From: Nitrososphaerota archaeon
GTDB lineage: Archaea > Thermoproteota > Nitrososphaeria > Nitrososphaerales > Nitrosopumilaceae
NCBI GenBank assembly: GCA_028867395.1
Contig: JAGWGO010000051.1
Span: 1 to 8,203, forward strand
Direction: 5' to 3'
DNA: 8,203 nt
Below are positions 1 through 5,816 of this stretch, piece after piece (positions within the stretch are counted from its first letter, which is position 1; every line of letters starts with the position of its first letter). The notes below the pieces were generated by a model, which was given only the letters and a program-made list of their open reading frames with translations, had not been told where the DNA came from and did not search any database. A program made the translations under genes and the position numbers.

Positions 1-1243
1 TGATTCGTTTCTAAAGTATGCTGATCCTTTAATTGCCGACACGCTAGACAGGGCACTATCTGAAAAAGAGGTTACCGTTGCAGAAGGCACGAGGTTGTTC
101 TCTGCAAAAGGCCTTGACTTTCATCTGCTTGCAATGGTTGCAGACGAGCTTCGTTGCAGGCGTGTCGGAAATCTTGTGACATATGTAATCAACAGAAACA
201 TCAACTTTACCAACGTATGTATCAAGCAGTGCGGCTTTTGTGCCTTTAGCAGGGATTTCCGCGAAGAGGAGGGATATTTTTTGCCAATGGAAGAGATTGT
301 AAAGAGAGCAAAGGAGGCTCACAGCCTTGGCGCAACAGAGGTATGCGTTCAGGCAGGACTTCCGCCAGACATGGATGGCAACACATACGAGAACATATGC
401 AGAGCAATTAAAAAAGAAGTTTCAGATATCCACATACACGGATTTTCTCCAGAGGAGGTTTTGTATGGCGCAACCAGATCAAACAGTTCCATCGAGGAAT
501 ATCTTAAGAGATTAAAAAAGGCGGGAGTAAACTCGCTTCCGGGAACAGCAGCAGAAATTTTGGACCAATCAATTCGAGATAAAATTTCACCCGGCAGAAT
601 CACCGTCAAGAAATGGGTAGAGGTGATAAAGACGGCCCACAAGATTGGAATCCCGTCCACTTCCACAATGATGTTTGGGCACCTTGAGACGGTACAGGAC
701 AGGGCAAGCCACATCGGAATCATACGAGACATACAAAAGGAGACTGGGGGCTTTACGGAATTTGTTCCGCTGAACTTTATCCATACCGAGGCGCCGATGT
801 ACAAAGAAGGACTGCATGATGGACTAAAGGGCGGTGCAGATGGGAAAGATGCGGTACTGACTCATGCTATTTCACGCATCATGTTAAACAACCATATCAA
901 CAACATCCAGACATCGTGGGTAAAAGAGGGAGCCAACATGTCACAACTGCTTCTTACATGCGGGGCAAACGACTTTGGAGGTACGCTCATCAACGAGAGC
1001 ATCTCGACTGCAGCAGGTGCAGGATATGGGCAGCTCATAAGGCCTCGCGAGATTAGGCGTCTTGTAAGAGAGATAGGGAGGACTCCGGCCCAGAGAACCA
1101 CCAAGTATGGCATCATCAAAACATACGACTCACAAGAGGAAGAGGATGTGTTGGATAAAATAGAAGACATAACTCGTTTTGGTTCGTACCAAGAACTGAT
1201 AAAACTGGACAAGTACCGATACAAGAACAACAGGCGAAACTAG
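1..1243 (+). CDS. cofH: CofH, F420 precursor (FO) synthase subunit 2, 5'-partial
   Basis: Radical SAM enzyme that joins the 4-hydroxybenzyl part of tyrosine to 5-amino-6-ribitylaminouracil; with CofG it makes FO, the deazaflavin core of coenzyme F420. The reading frame is open from base 2 to the TAG at 1241-1243, 413 visible codons. The [4Fe-4S] motif CxxxCxxC (C-IKQ-C-GF-C) starts at base 218, inside the family block NRNINFTN...CAFSR. Further CofH blocks follow: HIHGFSPEEV, LPGTAAEILD, TSTMMFGHLET and the GGFTEFVPLNFIHTE stretch. The first ATG/GTG/TTG in frame is a TTG at 95, but residues upstream of it (ADTLDRALSEKEVTVAEG) look like the normal N-terminal helix region, so the true start lies just before the window. 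Family members are commonly 350-420 residues, so little is missing. The partner cofG is not visible. The gene abuts the tldE-like gene with no spacer. Confidence 0.93.
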   Translation, partial: DSFLKYADPLIADTLDRALSEKEVTVAEGTRLFSAKGLDFHLLAMVADELRCRRVGNLVTYVINRNINFTNVCIKQCGFCAFSRDFREEEGYFLPMEEIVKRAKEAHSLGATEVCVQAGLPPDMDGNTYENICRAIKKEVSDIHIHGFSPEEVLYGATRSNSSIEEYLKRLKKAGVNSLPGTAAEILDQSIRDKISPGRITVKKWVEVIKTAHKIGIPSTSTMMFGHLETVQDRASHIGIIRDIQKETGGFTEFVPLNFIHTEAPMYKEGLHDGLKGGADGKDAVLTHAISRIMLNNHINNIQTSWVKEGANMSQLLLTCGANDFGGTLINESISTAAGAGYGQLIRPREIRRLVREIGRTPAQRTTKYGIIKTYDSQEEEDVLDKIEDITRFGSYQELIKLDKYRYKNNRRN

Positions 1244-2596
1244 TTGTCAGACTGTGAACTTGTCCTTCGCAAAGCAGCAGCGTTGCACATTGACGAGTGC
1301 GAGGCAGTGCACATAAGAAAAAAGATAACGACGGTAAGAATAACTGATTCTGAGATTGCCGAACTGAAACAAAATATCGAAGAGGGCCTAGGAGTTCGCA
1401 TGGTTCATGAAAAAAAGATCCTCTCTGCTGCGTCCTCAAGCAGTGACACGGGCCTCATAGAGATGGCATTGCAGGCAAAAGGACTCCTTGAGCCAAAAAA
1501 TTTCTGGAGAACTCTTCCCCATCCCCAACGTTTTGACAAGGTTGAAAAAACATACGACAAGAAGCTAGAAGAAATATCAGGAAAAGATGCGATAGAGATA
1601 GTCAAGGAAATGGTAGATGCGTCATCGCATGAAAAAATAACAAGAATTTCAGGATCATTGAACATTGTCTCTGAAGAGTTTGAGGTTGCAAATACCAACG
1701 GAGTGGACATCTCAGACAAGGCAACATACATTGCAGGGACCATCAATACAGACTCGGACTATGGCAACACCCCCGTTAGCGGTATAGGGGCAATGTCTTG
1801 TAGAACCATGGACTCTTTTTCCCCAATCAAGATCGGGGTTGATGCAAGAGAGATGTGCATAAATTCCATCAACCCTCAAAGTTGCGAGCCTGATTCCTAT
1901 TCCATCATATTTGAGCCGTATGCAATTGGCGAGATGCTTGCCTTTGTCTTTTCCTCAAACTTTAACCTAAAGACATATTCCGAGAAAAGGAGCTGCTTTT
2001 CAGAAAAACTTGGAAAAAAGATTGCAGTAGAAGACTTTAACCTCATTGATGACCCGCACTTTCCAGACGGGGTGGGAAGCAAGCCCTTTGATGATGAAGG
2101 GGTTCCTACAAAGCCAAGACCCCTGATAGACTCGGGAATTTTTTCAAACACTTTTTCTGACTCGTTTTACGCATTCAAGGAAGGCGGCAACTCTACAGGC
2201 AATGCGGCCAGGATGGGAAGCCCCATGGGAAGGTCCTCAAGCCCAATTCCAATACCTTCTACCCACAACTTGATGATAAAGAGGGGCAAGAAGACAAGGG
2301 ACGAGATGATAAAAGATACAAGAAAGGGGCTGCTTGTCGGGAGGCTATGGTACACATATTCTGTCAATCCGGAGAGAGGGGACTTTTCCTGTACTGCAAG
2401 GAGCGGTATTAGAATAATAGAAAATGGCAAGATAGTAAGTGCAGGCAAGCCAGTAAGAATAGTGCACAATCTTCCCATGCTTCTTCAAAACATATCAGGT
2501 GTTGGAGATGACATCAGAAACGTTCTCCAGTGGAGCGCCATCCCATGCGTTACCCCTTCCCTCAAGGTAAATGAGATAAAGGCAGTTCCAATCTAG
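1244..2596 (+). CDS. TldE/PmbA-type protein of the TldD/PmbA protease family
   Basis: A 450-residue member of the TldD/PmbA family. TldD-TldE heterodimers are known to degrade or trim peptides; TldD carries the zinc HExxxH site and TldE/PmbA lacks it. Here the segment where HExxxH would fall (about residues 223-240, after FEPYAIGEML) reads AFVFSS, with no histidine pair, so I call the non-catalytic TldE/PmbA subunit. Family features include the PIP-S-THNL block, the GLLVGRLWYT segment, and the late GDFSCTARSGIRIIENGKIV block typical of the C-terminal domain. The start is a TTG placed directly after the cofH TAG in the same frame; nothing further upstream is possible, and no clear Shine-Dalgarno is visible, so translation probably depends on read-on from cofH. 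No tldD partner lies in the window. The end overlaps the convergent exchanger gene by four bases. Confidence 0.85.
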   Translation: MSDCELVLRKAAALHIDECEAVHIRKKITTVRITDSEIAELKQNIEEGLGVRMVHEKKILSAASSSSDTGLIEMALQAKGLLEPKNFWRTLPHPQRFDKVEKTYDKKLEEISGKDAIEIVKEMVDASSHEKITRISGSLNIVSEEFEVANTNGVDISDKATYIAGTINTDSDYGNTPVSGIGAMSCRTMDSFSPIKIGVDAREMCINSINPQSCEPDSYSIIFEPYAIGEMLAFVFSSNFNLKTYSEKRSCFSEKLGKKIAVEDFNLIDDPHFPDGVGSKPFDDEGVPTKPRPLIDSGIFSNTFSDSFYAFKEGGNSTGNAARMGSPMGRSSSPIPIPSTHNLMIKRGKKTRDEMIKDTRKGLLVGRLWYTYSVNPERGDFSCTARSGIRIIENGKIVSAGKPVRIVHNLPMLLQNISGVGDDIRNVLQWSAIPCVTPSLKVNEIKAVPI

Positions 2597-3597
2597 TGGC
2601 CAGAAATGAAGAACTGGAGCCCAATCCCAACTCCATAGAGCCCAAGCAGCAAGGCCCCTGCACCCAGGCCAAGTTTGTTTCGAAACATCGGTATCAGTGC
2701 AATGATTGTAATCACAGTAACTAGGATCATCTGGTTTTCAAGAAGTGATGTGTTTGATATTATCGTGCCAAAACCTTGGTAGGCAATTGCTGCAAAAATT
2801 ACGATTGCAAGAAGCAATGTATTGTTCACTATCTTTGAGCCAAGCACATTTGCCACTGCAATAGATGCGCCATTGCTTCCCTTTCGTGCAAGCATTATCA
2901 TTGATATCTTCTCTGGCATCTCTCCTGCAATTGGGCTTACAATTATTGCAAGCATGACTACAGACACACCCAAGTCAGATGCCAGTCCCTGCAGTGAATG
3001 AACAAACGGCTCTGCGCCAAAAAAGATTCCGGCCGTGCCAACAGCAAATAGCATCACGGAGCGTGCAAAGTGCTTTCCTGATCTCTTTGCAAAGTTGGCG
3101 TGCAGTTGGGACTCAAATCTTTCCTGGGATTTTTCCTTTTTCATCTCGCGATATGCAAGATAAAGGTATGCGCCAAACAATCCGGAAAACAAAATTGCGT
3201 CACTAAGATCATATCCGTTTACAAACGTGACTGCACCGACAACAGCAGTCACAACAAGAAGTATCTTGTCCATCTTGAACTCTTTGACATCAATGAATTT
3301 TTGCGGAGCCCTTGAGAGTTTGGTAGTTGCAATTATCAGCATTACTGCAAGACCCAATGTCATCATGAAGAGGTTGCTTCCAAGCGCAGAGCCGATGGCA
3401 GCGTCAAATGACCCAACCTTAGCTGCTGCTACGACAATTCCAATCTCTGGCAGGGTGGTGGCCACACTTAGCAGAGTGCGGCCGACAAACCTTCCTCCCC
3501 ATCTCTCTGAGAGGTGTTCTGCGCCCGCTGAGAGTAACCAGCTTGATACCAGCAGTTCCCCTAACCATATCAGAAGCATAACAAAGTCGTTTGCCAA
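2593..3597 (-). CDS. CaCA-family sodium/calcium (cation) exchanger-like membrane protein
   Basis: A 334-residue, strongly hydrophobic protein with two inverted alpha-repeats typical of the Ca2+/cation antiporter superfamily (YrbG/NCX_Mj-like, normally about 300-350 residues and ten helices). Alpha-1 is about residues 40-79 (TTLPE at 47-51, GSALGSN at 69-75); alpha-2 is about 217-260 (AGEMPE at 224-229, ANVLGSKIVNN at 249-259). A charged cytoplasmic-type loop (about 150-180, rich in K/E/R) separates the halves. The usual GTSLPE words are altered to ATTLPE and AGEMPE, so the transported ion is uncertain. The start chosen is TTG at 3597: a TATA-like box sits about 30 nt upstream, fitting a leaderless mRNA. 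An ATG at 3579 (residue 7) is the alternative. It lies 51 bp downstream of the RAM protein gene on the same strand and converges on tldE. Confidence 0.85.
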   Translation of the reverse strand: MANDFVMLLIWLGELLVSSWLLSAGAEHLSERWGGRFVGRTLLSVATTLPEIGIVVAAAKVGSFDAAIGSALGSNLFMMTLGLAVMLIIATTKLSRAPQKFIDVKEFKMDKILLVVTAVVGAVTFVNGYDLSDAILFSGLFGAYLYLAYREMKKEKSQERFESQLHANFAKRSGKHFARSVMLFAVGTAGIFFGAEPFVHSLQGLASDLGVSVVMLAIIVSPIAGEMPEKISMIMLARKGSNGASIAVANVLGSKIVNNTLLLAIVIFAAIAYQGFGTIISNTSLLENQMILVTVITIIALIPMFRNKLGLGAGALLLGLYGVGIGLQFFISGH

Positions 3598-3622
3598 TCT
3601 ACCCTCATCATTTTTTGATTGC

Positions 3623-3633
3623 TTTTATTAAAT
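3623..3633 (-). promoter_or_regulatory. TATA-like box for the exchanger gene
   Basis: On the minus strand this reads atttaataaaa. Its centre is about 30 nt before the TTG at 3597, the spacing expected for an archaeal TATA box ahead of a leaderless or nearly leaderless start. It lies in the 51-bp gap after the RAM protein gene, so the exchanger may be expressed separately from it. Confidence 0.5.
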
Positions 3634-3648
3634 TGTAGAAAAGGGAAG

Positions 3649-3882
3649 CTAGTCTTTTACAATTATCATGGTAAGGGTCGATTTTATTCCATCCAATTTC
3701 CTTACCTTGGATGTGATTGTCTCACGCAGGTTCTCCATGGAATCAGACTCGATTACCATCAAGACATCATAGACGCCATATACAGGATAGACCTCCTTGA
3801 CATTAGCAATTTTTTTAATCTCGCTTACAATCTGGTTTTCCTTGCCAAGTTCGGCATTCATCAAGATAAATGCGCTATGCAT
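3649..3882 (-). CDS. Stand-alone RAM (Lrp/AsnC ligand-binding) domain protein, copy 1
   Basis: A 77-residue protein consisting only of the Lrp/AsnC effector-binding/oligomerisation (RAM) domain, beta-alpha-beta-beta-alpha-beta, with the signature GVYD at residues 36-39 and no helix-turn-helix. In the family such short proteins form RAM-type dimers or octamers and bind amino acids or other small ligands; a ligand cannot be read from the sequence. An upstream in-frame ATG at 3921 would add 13 residues, but that extension contains the TATA-like element at 3904-3911, and the ATG at 3882 gives the register shared with the second RAM protein (G13, V28, GVYD 36-39 line up without gaps). The gene is divergent from the winged-helix gene at 4072 and upstream of the exchanger on the same strand. 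It could be a co-regulator for a full-length Lrp elsewhere, which is inference. Confidence 0.85.
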   Translation of the reverse strand: MHSAFILMNAELGKENQIVSEIKKIANVKEVYPVYGVYDVLMVIESDSMENLRETITSKVRKLDGIKSTLTMIIVKD

Positions 3883-3903
3883 GCAGGGTTTCAGTACGCC
3901 TAG

Positions 3904-3911
3904 GATAAAAA
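3904..3911 (-). promoter_or_regulatory. TATA-like box for RAM protein 1
   Basis: On the minus strand this reads tttttatc, centred about 25 nt before the ATG at 3882. The spacing suits a leaderless transcript and is the main reason to prefer 3882 over the upstream ATG at 3921. Confidence 0.4.
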
Positions 3912-3997
3912 CAAATTGCATCTGCGAAAAGGCTGCATTTTTTCTGCTCCAAAAATTTTGCTTGCTCTCTGATTTGTCCTGAGGAGAGGGTTTGTTT

Positions 3998-4024
3998 AAA
4001 AAATCTATTTAACAGCTCAAAAAA
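3998..4024. other. Two phased A-tracts in the divergent intergenic region
   Basis: The word aaaaaatc occurs at 3998-4005 and again at 4019-4026, 21 bp apart or two helical turns, upstream of the winged-helix promoter. In-phase A-tracts are known to bend DNA, so this may be a curved segment between the two divergent promoters. The rest of the 189-bp spacer (3883-4071) holds only the two TATA boxes and the repeat cluster listed separately; I see no RNA gene or terminator hairpin in it. Confidence 0.35.
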
Positions 4025-4036
4025 TCAACCAGCTAG

Positions 4037-4045
4037 ATTAATAAA
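4037..4045 (+). promoter_or_regulatory. TATA-like box for the winged-helix gene
   Basis: Reads attaataaa, beginning 35 nt before the ATG at 4072. The spacing matches the exchanger promoter and predicts transcription starting at or very near the start codon. Confidence 0.5.
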
Positions 4046-4071
4046 GTACATTACCGTACTCATACCGTAAT
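4045..4071 (+). promoter_or_regulatory. Candidate operator: overlapping direct and inverted repeats before the winged-helix start
   Basis: Between the TATA-like box and the ATG lie two copies of TACCGTA at 4052-4058 and 4063-4069, 11 bp apart or one helical turn. Two perfect inverted repeats overlap them: AGTAC/GTACT (4045-4049 and 4056-4060) and ATTAC/GTAAT (4050-4054 and 4067-4071). The position, covering the expected transcription start, suits a repressor site, possibly for the winged-helix protein itself. The binding protein is inference. Confidence 0.45.
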
Positions 4072-4413
4072 ATGAGATCAAGAATGACTTACCTTCCAGT
4101 AGAGATAGCCGATCAATTTTCTGATTTTATTATAAAAAGGGACGAGCAGGTGCTAGATGCGGTCAAGACTAGAGCACGAGACTTTAGCACAATCTCCATT
4201 CTCAAGTTGCTGTACCAGCTAAGATATGGGCCAATTACTTTTTCAGATCTTTATGTAAAATCAAACATTAGAATGAAGAGATCTTTTCTAAACTATCTTG
4301 ATCTGTGCATGGCGTATAAGTTCATACGAAAAGAACCGATGGGTGCAAACATGATTTATTTCATAACAGACAAGGGCAAGACCATGCTAGACTTGTTCAC
4401 ACAAAAGACCTAG
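4072..4413 (+). CDS. Small winged helix-turn-helix DNA-binding protein
   Basis: A 113-residue protein I read as a winged-helix transcription factor of the archaeal ArsR/PadR/Sso10a-like general fold; I cannot place it in a named family. After a polar N-terminal segment (1-38) come a helix at about 40-50 (TISILKLLYQL), the helix-turn-helix at about 55-80 (TFSDLY...MKRSFLNYLDL), a beta wing at about 84-98 (FIRKEPMGANMIYFIT, basic then hydrophobic) and a final helix (KGKTMLDLF). No ligand-, metal- or phosphate-receiver domain is visible. ATG at 4072 is well placed behind a TATA-like box, giving a leaderless mRNA. The repeats between that box and the ATG suggest autoregulation. It is divergent from RAM protein 1 and lies 57 bp before purM on the same strand, so either gene could be its target, but nothing in the sequence proves a target. 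Confidence 0.75.
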   Translation: MRSRMTYLPVEIADQFSDFIIKRDEQVLDAVKTRARDFSTISILKLLYQLRYGPITFSDLYVKSNIRMKRSFLNYLDLCMAYKFIRKEPMGANMIYFITDKGKTMLDLFTQKT

Positions 4414-4439
4414 TCACCTCCCACGGACCTGCACAAAAT

Positions 4440-4448
4440 TCTTTTATG
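4440..4448 (+). promoter_or_regulatory. TATA-like box for purM
   Basis: Reads tcttttatg within the 57-bp gap after the winged-helix gene, centred about 27 nt before the TTG at 4471. This supports TTG as a leaderless purM start; read-through from the winged-helix gene is also possible because no T-rich terminator separates them. Confidence 0.4.
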
Positions 4449-4470
4449 CTCAGCAACTGGAGCAGATGCA

Positions 4471-5493
4471 TTGGGAATAAGATATAGAGACGCGGGGGTA
4501 GACATAAGAAAGATCAAGGCAACCCAAGCAAGCATTGGAAGGCTTATCTCGTCCACTCACAACCTGCAAAAAGGCATCAAGACAATGTCAGGATTTGGGC
4601 ACTATGCAGGAATTGTAGAAATTCCTGGCGGAAAGTTACTTGCTACACATACAGACGGTGTTGGCACCAAGGTGATAATTGCGCAGATGATGAAAAAATA
4701 CGACACTGTTGGCATAGACTGTGTTGCAATGAACGTAAATGACATAATCTGCACAGGTGCCGTTCCGATATCCTTTGTCGATTACATTGCAGCAAACAAA
4801 AATGATCAAAAGATATTCAAGGAGATTGTTCGTGGTCTTGTCAAGGGAGCAAAGAAGGCAAAGGTTCCAATAGTAGGAGGGGAGACTGCCATCCTTCCAG
4901 ATCTTATATCAGGAAAGAACTTTTCGTTTGACCTTGCCGGCATGGTGGTAGGAATTCTCAGTAGACAAAACATGATACTTGGGGACTCGGTAAACCCAGG
5001 AGATGTCATCATCGGTGTAAAAAGCAGCGGGCTGCACTCAAACGGCTACTCGCTTGCAAGAAAGGTCTTGCTTTCAAAATATTCCTTGCGCGACAAGATA
5101 AGAGGACTTGGAGTCTTGGGCGAGGCATTGCTTGAGCCAACCGAGATTTACGTGCAGCCGGTGCTTGAGGCAATAAGAGAGTGCGACATTCACGGCCTTG
5201 CCCACATAACTGGCGGTTCCTTTACCAAGCTGTTGCGACTCAAAAAGACAGGATATATGATCGATAGCTTGCCAGAGCCTCCTAAAATTTTCCAGCTGAT
5301 AGAAAACCAAGATGTGGAAAAAGAAGAGATGTACAAGACGTTTAACATGGGAATTGGATTTTGCATTATAGTTCCAGAAGAGGAAGAGGAGAGAATCGAC
5401 GAGATATTCAAAAAGCATGGCCTTCACAGTAGGCAGATTGGCGAGATAAAGGACAAGAAGGGAGTCTTTATTGACTCACTAAAGATAGCTTGA
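4471..5493 (+). CDS. purM: PurM, phosphoribosylformylglycinamidine cyclo-ligase (AIR synthase)
   Basis: Cytosolic purine-biosynthesis enzyme that closes the imidazole ring: formylglycinamidine ribonucleotide plus ATP gives aminoimidazole ribonucleotide, ADP and phosphate. The protein has 340 residues, normal for the family. Family blocks in order are YRDAGVDI near the N-terminus, GFGHYAGIVEI, the ATP-site word THTDGVGTK (about 59-67), a GIDCVAMNVNDI segment, VGGETA (135-140), FDLAGMVVGI, SSGLHSNGYS (185-194), LLEPTEIYV and the HITGGSF stretch. These cover both the N-terminal AIRS and the C-terminal AIRS domains. The start is TTG at 4471, with a TATA-like box at the right distance and the N-terminal YRDAGVDI motif beginning four residues later, so no earlier start is needed. 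No other pur gene lies in the window. The stop is one base from the convergent stop of RAM protein 2. Confidence 0.96.
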   Translation: MGIRYRDAGVDIRKIKATQASIGRLISSTHNLQKGIKTMSGFGHYAGIVEIPGGKLLATHTDGVGTKVIIAQMMKKYDTVGIDCVAMNVNDIICTGAVPISFVDYIAANKNDQKIFKEIVRGLVKGAKKAKVPIVGGETAILPDLISGKNFSFDLAGMVVGILSRQNMILGDSVNPGDVIIGVKSSGLHSNGYSLARKVLLSKYSLRDKIRGLGVLGEALLEPTEIYVQPVLEAIRECDIHGLAHITGGSFTKLLRLKKTGYMIDSLPEPPKIFQLIENQDVEKEEMYKTFNMGIGFCIIVPEEEEERIDEIFKKHGLHSRQIGEIKDKKGVFIDSLKIA

Positions 5494-5494
5494 G

Positions 5495-5719
5495 TCAGAG
5501 CACAAGCAGTGTCATAGTGGTCTGCACGTGAGGAATCTTTCTTATCAGCATGACAGTTGATTCAAGCTCTTTTGTGGTACCTGCCTCTATCTTGCATACA
5601 AGGTCGTAAACTCCAAGGACAATACTTGCTTCTCTTACATGCGGTGTCGAAATTAGGCGCTCGTATGTCTGCACCTCTCTTCCAATGTCGCAGTGAATTG
5701 CTACATATCCTATTGTCAT
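5495..5719 (-). CDS. Stand-alone RAM (Lrp/AsnC ligand-binding) domain protein, copy 2
   Basis: A 74-residue RAM-domain protein without a DNA-binding domain, of the same build as the one at 3649-3882: GVYD at residues 36-39, G at 13, V at 28, and alternating hydrophobic strands at both ends (GYVAIHCDIG and TTMTLLVL). The two are clearly different in sequence elsewhere, so they are old paralogues rather than a recent duplication. I chose ATG at 5719 because it puts the signature in the same register as copy 1 and has a GGGTG ribosome-site-like word five bases upstream; a TTG at 5758 would add 13 residues (MGNQIPIINQGVR). The gene is divergent from elp3 and convergent with purM. Ligand and partner cannot be told from the sequence. 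Confidence 0.83.
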   Translation of the reverse strand: MTIGYVAIHCDIGREVQTYERLISTPHVREASIVLGVYDLVCKIEAGTTKELESTVMLIRKIPHVQTTMTLLVL

Positions 5720-5724
5720 CCTAA

Positions 5725-5729
5725 CACCC
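5725..5729 (-). promoter_or_regulatory. Possible ribosome binding site for RAM protein 2
   Basis: On the minus strand GGGTG ends five bases before the ATG at 5719. It resembles the core of the archaeal Shine-Dalgarno GGAGGTGA, and most other starts here lack one. It favours the ATG at 5719 with a short leader over the TTG at 5758. Confidence 0.35.
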
Positions 5730-5786
5730 TGATTTATTATTGGTATTTGATTGCCCAAAAGGGTTTTGTTTGTGTAGCAGATTAGG

Positions 5787-5794
5787 ATTTAATA
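5787..5794. promoter_or_regulatory. TATA-like box between RAM protein 2 and elp3, usable in both directions
   Basis: Reads atttaata on plus and tattaaat on minus. On plus it lies 30 nt before the GTG at 5817, suiting a leaderless elp3; on minus it would start transcription near 5760-5765, leaving a leader of about 40-45 nt with the GGGTG site before the ATG at 5719. It is the clearest TATA-like word in the 97-bp spacer. Confidence 0.4.
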
Positions 5795-5816
5795 CCCAAA
5801 CTTGTCCAAACAATGC

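Noticed and set aside
95..97. TTG at 95 as the cofH start codon
   Set aside because: The frame stays open to base 2 and the upstream residues look like the normal CofH N-terminal region, so the gene is cut by the window edge.
1905..1965. Possible zinc HExxxH protease site in the TldD/PmbA-family protein
   Set aside because: The aligned region has no histidine pair, so the protein is called TldE/PmbA rather than TldD.
3598..3625. T-rich stretch (tttttt at 3611-3616) as an intrinsic terminator
   Set aside because: The T-run is on the plus strand where no gene ends, with no hairpin; on the minus strand it is just the A/T-rich promoter region of the exchanger.
3619..3903. 94-codon plus-strand frame opposite RAM protein 1, and similar long frames opposite cofH, the exchanger, purM and elp3
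   Set aside because: They lie antisense to well-supported genes, have no recognisable domains and have low-complexity or cysteine/serine-rich shadow-like composition.
3882..3921. Longer RAM protein 1 starting at ATG 3921
   Set aside because: The extension contains the likely TATA element and breaks the matching register with RAM protein 2.
3883..4071. tRNA or small RNA gene in the longest spacer
   Set aside because: No cloverleaf, no GTTCRA-type T-loop word and no strong hairpin seen; promoter and repeat elements explain the space.
5802..5816. Longer Elp3 starting at TTG 5802
   Set aside because: It sits too close to the only clear TATA-like box. It cannot be excluded, and the difference is five residues.
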